From: Ischnura elegans
Taxonomy: Eukaryota; Arthropoda; Insecta; Odonata; Coenagrionidae
DNA: 64,000 nt
Direction: 5' to 3'
Assembly: GCF_921293095.1 (NCBI RefSeq)
Contig: NC_060252.1
Span: 76,218,866-76,282,865 of the forward strand
The position numbers and the translations under genes are program-made. The notes under the pieces were generated by a model. It had not been told where the DNA came from. It saw nothing but the letters and a program-made list of their open reading frames with translations, and searched no databases. Within the stretch, counting starts at the first letter, position 1; each line of letters begins with the position of its first letter. Positions 62,841 through 64,000 of this stretch are shown here, piece by piece.

Positions 62841-64000
62841 TAAAAACGATATTATGCGTAAACATTACTCATACGGTCGCACCATTATAAAAAGAAACTG
62901 ATACTTTTTTTTCCACATATTCAGGAATGCTCTTTCGTCGAAGTGATTAACAACTTTTTCGCGGAGACATATTTTCGCGGCAAATATAATCCCTACTTCG
63001 TAACTGTACGTAATGGAAAGTTAACCTGAAAATGGGCCACATCGACAATAGCTTTGGGTAACATTTTTCTGCTATCCTCAAGTAAGACCAATATTAATAT
63101 TGGCGATAAAAGAACTATTTATTCGTGATGAAGTTTAAGAACATTTAGCCGTGGTCGGACACGTGGCCGAAAGGTTAGCAGGCTGTTTTAGACGGGGCAT
63201 ATAGGTGCACAATCTGGCGTGTGTACGAAGGCGTAGTCAAAATTGCTTCATGTAAAGCGGTGAATTGGTGGACGTCATGTATGAAAGCGAGGTGGCAAAA
63301 TAGCCCCCGTTCTAATTTCGTTCATGCATTCGCTCAATTGCACGCCATTTTAAAAATTAATAAATGCAGTTCTAACCTAAGCACTTCCGTGCCCCGTGCG
63401 AGACGGTCTTTCAACCTTAGCCCACACAGCTGCCAGAATCGTGGCCCCCTCCACGTGCGCTATGAACGCTCAGACTTCCCCTACTCCGCCACCCTACTTC
63501 CTCCCCACCCTCCTTGTTTGTTGTCGCCGAGCAGAGAGCTGCAGGGCCCACCGAAGCTTCCCCCTCCACCTACCCTAAGCACCTCGACCCCTCGCTTCAA
63601 CACTCCTTCCCAGAACATCTAAGGTTTTCGCGCACCCTGAATACCACACACGTAAACAATACTAACACCAAAACTCACCATTCGACATCCGTGGGCTGTT
63701 TGCAACGGTATACTAAACTCCTTCTGATATCCCTTCTAACAACGAATATAAGTGGGATAAGGAAGCAATTAAATCAATATTAATGAGGACAATTGGAAAA
63801 CTTGCAAATTCAGCTATCGGGAAGAAAAGTGGAGGTTTCTATACGCATTTTGTAACACCGTAGATTATGGTACGGATAACATTAATAAACGACAATCGTA
63901 GATCTTGAAATATTCGGGAATTATTTGAATAAAAGAAGGTAAAGTATGTAATTAATAATTACTATGCATGCGTAAGAAGGGCCTACACGTTTCCACTACA
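62841..64000. repeat. Rearranged upstream repeat, part 2 (runs off window)
   Basis: 62860-63220 matches 25060-25432, and 63220-64000 matches the 1-kb repeat (GTGTACGAAGGCG, CATTCGCTCAATTGCACGCC) with considerable divergence. The repeat therefore also occurs at least twice here, with a longer spacing than in copy 1. Open frames in the C-rich part (63221-63622) show no known motif. Confidence 0.55.

Overview
The window looks like a repeat-rich stretch of a eukaryotic, probably arthropod (insect-like), genome. The reasons are AT-rich non-coding DNA, a LINE 3' fragment with a trinucleotide tail, tRNA-derived repeats, intron-containing transposon genes and satellite arrays. No host gene could be supported and no species is assigned.

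Layout. 1-6.88 kb is single-copy-looking DNA with repeat debris: two tRNA-like sequences in opposite orientation near 1.9 and 2.2 kb, a decayed LINE end at 2.8-3.0 kb, and a perfect 23-bp-arm hairpin at 6.63 kb. 6.88-16.88 kb is a tandem array of three large units (3.18-3.63 kb). 16.88 kb to at least 24.26 kb is a Helitron with an intact Rep/helicase gene on the minus strand. 24.3-30.1 kb is its upstream flank, including a 1-kb tandem duplication. 30.1-54.61 kb is a second array of seven large units (3.18-4.41 kb). 54.61 kb to at least 61.99 kb is a second Helitron, also with an intact gene and the same orientation, followed by a rearranged upstream flank to the window end.

The arrays. Most of each large unit is a run of ~315-bp monomers, each carrying an 18-bp palindrome (ATTCGATATATATCGAAT) and usually a second palindromic TCGA block about half a monomer away. 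Each complete unit also has a ~0.75-0.85 kb non-repeated core rich in small hairpins and, at one end, a 17-19-bp hairpin (CGCTTGAATTCTTCAAGCG) about 15 bases from a TAACGAG end. The same end, hairpin and ~95 bp of adjoining sequence form the 3' end of both Rep/helicase elements. Read on the minus strand, a unit is therefore core, minisatellite, short 3' block, hairpin, end. This is the layout of non-autonomous Helitron relatives (HINE/DINE-1-like).

Main interpretation. The 'satellite' is best read as head-to-tail arrays of non-autonomous Helitron derivatives, each array ending at an autonomous partner with which it shares a 3' terminus. Supporting this, two 3178-bp units (13702-16879 and 48245-51422) are almost identical by eye, and their identity stops at the inferred unit ends. 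The outer edge of the first array falls at the same end sequence.

The Rep/helicase gene has a longer N-terminus than its longest GTG-initiated frame suggests. A 118-bp upstream exon and the 5' part of the large exon (AT-hooks plus short repeats) add 153 residues, giving at least 1520 aa. The first exon with the start codon was not found.
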